Assembly: GCA_020720185.1 (NCBI GenBank)
Contig: DYPB01000052.1
Location: 1-14,652 of the forward strand
Length of the DNA stretch: 14,652 nt
Reading direction: 5' to 3'
DNA from: Flavobacterium psychrophilum
Lineage (GTDB): Bacteria > Bacteroidota > Bacteroidia > Flavobacteriales > Flavobacteriaceae
Shown here: piece by piece, positions 13,334 through 14,652 of the stretch
How positions within the stretch are numbered: position 1 is the first letter of the stretch
Layout: each line of letters opens with the position of its first letter
Translations under genes and position numbers: made by a program
The notes under the pieces: generated by a model
The model's database searches: none
The model's input: only the letters and a program-made list of their open reading frames with translations
What the model was told of the DNA's origin: nothing

Positions 13334-14652
13334 ATGCGTTTAGTAATATTAGGTGGTGGCGAAAGCGGTGTTGGAACGGCAATACTTGCTAAACAAAATG
13401 CTTACGAGGTATTTGTGTCCGATTTTGGAAAAATAAAAGATAAGTATAAACAGGTTTTGGTGGATAATGAAATTGAATTTGAGGATGAAAAACACACCGA
13501 GAATTTGATTCTAAATGCCGATTTGGTAATGAAAAGCCCTGGAATTCCAGATAAGTCGCCAATAGTCAAAAAATTGATAGAAAAAGGAGTGAAAATTGTA
13601 TCCGAAATAGAATTTGCCATACAGTTCACAAACGCAAAAACAATAGGAATTACGGGCAGTAACGGCAAAACCACTACTACAATGCTTACTTATCATTTGC
13701 TGAAAGAGGCAGGATTAAATGTTGGGTTAGGGGGCAATATCGGAAAAAGTTTTGCTTGGCAAGTGGCTACCGAAAATTTTGATTATTTCGTATTAGAATT
13801 AAGCAGTTTTCAACTCGATGGTTGTTATAATTATCGACCAGATATTGCGATAATAACCAATTTAAGTCCCGATCATTTAGACCGATATGATTATAAATAT
13901 AAAAATTATATAGCCTCAAAGTTTAGAATAACACAAAATCAAACGGCAACCGATTTCTTGATTTATGACGATGATGATTCCGAGATTGCCAATTGGTTCA
14001 AAAACAACAAAACGAAAGCAAGATTAATTCCGTTTTCATTAACAAAACAAAATGAATTTGGAGCATTTATAAAAAATAATACCATGAAAGTTTTAATCAA
14101 CGAAGAAGAATTTAATATCGAAACTGATACAATAATTTTAGAAGGAAAACACAACCATAAAAATGCTATGGCAGCATCGTCTGTTGCAATGCTTTTAGGT
14201 GTTAGAAAAAAAACGATTGAGAATAGTTTAAAAACCTTTCAAGGAGTAGAGCATCGGTTAGAGAAGGTTCTGAAAATAAATGGTGTGCAATATATTAATG
14301 ATAGCAAGGCTACTAATGTAAATTCGGTTTATTACGCACTCGAAAGTATGACGGCACCTACCGTTTGGATTATAGGTGGTATAGATAAAGGAAATGATTA
14401 CGATCAATTGACCGAATTGGTTTTTGAAAAAGTAAAATCAATAATCTGTTTAGGGGTCGATAACGAAAAAATATTAAAGACTTTCGGGAATATGGTTGAG
14501 GTAATGGTTGAGGTTGAAAATATGGAAGATGCCGTAAAAACCGCTCAACATCTTACCGAAAAGGGAGACTGTGTTTTACTATCTCCAGCTTGTGCTAGTT
14601 TTGACAAATTTAATAATTACGAAGATCGAGGAAACCAGTTTAAACGGTTTGT
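13334..14652 (+). CDS. murD: UDP-MurNAc-L-Ala-D-Glu ligase MurD (3' end cut by window)
   Basis: Cytoplasmic ATP-dependent ligase adding D-glutamate to UDP-MurNAc-L-alanine. 439 codons are visible and the frame is still open at the window edge; the last residues, YEDRGNQFKRFV, lie close to the usual C-terminus, so only a few codons are missing. The N-terminal dinucleotide-like loop is VILGGGESGVGTA (4-16), the ATP loop GSNGKTT (108-114) in the central domain, with LELSSFQLD and ITNLSPDHLDRYDY following, then EGKHNHKNAMAA and NDSKATN, and SPACASFDKFNNYEDRG near the end. The ATG at 13334 fits the conserved start and follows an ATTCGTA array. A 12-bp tandem duplication (14492-14515) encodes MVEVMVEV without breaking the frame. 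Confidence 0.96.
   Translation, partial: MRLVILGGGESGVGTAILAKQNAYEVFVSDFGKIKDKYKQVLVDNEIEFEDEKHTENLILNADLVMKSPGIPDKSPIVKKLIEKGVKIVSEIEFAIQFTNAKTIGITGSNGKTTTTMLTYHLLKEAGLNVGLGGNIGKSFAWQVATENFDYFVLELSSFQLDGCYNYRPDIAIITNLSPDHLDRYDYKYKNYIASKFRITQNQTATDFLIYDDDDSEIANWFKNNKTKARLIPFSLTKQNEFGAFIKNNTMKVLINEEEFNIETDTIILEGKHNHKNAMAASSVAMLLGVRKKTIENSLKTFQGVEHRLEKVLKINGVQYINDSKATNVNSVYYALESMTAPTVWIIGGIDKGNDYDQLTELVFEKVKSIICLGVDNEKILKTFGNMVEVMVEVENMEDAVKTAQHLTEKGDCVLLSPACASFDKFNNYEDRGNQFKRF

Noticed and set aside
12923..13382. Minus-strand open frames over the mraY-murD gap
   Set aside because: Low-complexity Leu/His/Tyr/Ser-rich translations made by the repeats, overlapping mraY and murD; no start signal or domain.

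Overview
The window is AT-rich bacterial DNA (roughly one third G+C by eye) that looks like a Bacteroidota chromosome, most likely a flavobacterial relative. Several signs agree. The promoters fit the Bacteroidota -7 box TAnnTTTG. Two lipoproteins have short hydrophobic leaders. The MraZ, alpha/beta hydrolase and MraY proteins have the Bacteroidota form, including a long extracytoplasmic insert in MraY. Gaps between genes carry the G-rich palindromic elements and 7-bp AT-rich arrays common in this phylum.

Left part (1-5.7 kb), small housekeeping genes. A SpoU/TrmH RNA methyltransferase and a Rieske-like lipoprotein lie on the minus strand. Divergent from them are greA and a HIT-family hydrolase on the plus strand. 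A minus-strand series then reads (in transcription order) alpha/beta hydrolase, EcoRI-type DNA adenine methyltransferase, engB (ribosome assembly GTPase) and a small lipoprotein. The methyltransferase has no restriction partner in view and looks like an accessory gene in a housekeeping unit.

Right part (5.8 kb to the end), the start of the division and cell wall (dcw) cluster on the plus strand: mraZ, rsmH, an ftsL-like gene, ftsI with a PASTA domain, murE (meso-DAP type), a four-helix-bundle gene, mraY and murD, which is cut by the window end. These genes make and polymerise the peptidoglycan precursor: MurE and MurD build the UDP-MurNAc peptide, MraY loads it on the lipid carrier, and FtsI crosslinks it at the septum with FtsL-like support. 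MraZ is the regulator at the head. Three GTGG boxes spaced exactly 10 bp apart upstream of mraZ look like its own operator.

The most unusual parts are the additions to this conserved core. A gene for a 23S-intervening-sequence-type four-helix-bundle protein sits between murE and mraY, flanked by a perfect 23-bp inverted repeat; its frame appears shortened by one nonsense codon. Four copies of a G-rich palindromic element are present, one of them inside the TrmH reading frame and translated in frame. Seven-bp tandem arrays lie directly before rsmH and murD, and heptamer units also precede mraY. A 311-bp mraY-murD gap is largely repeats.
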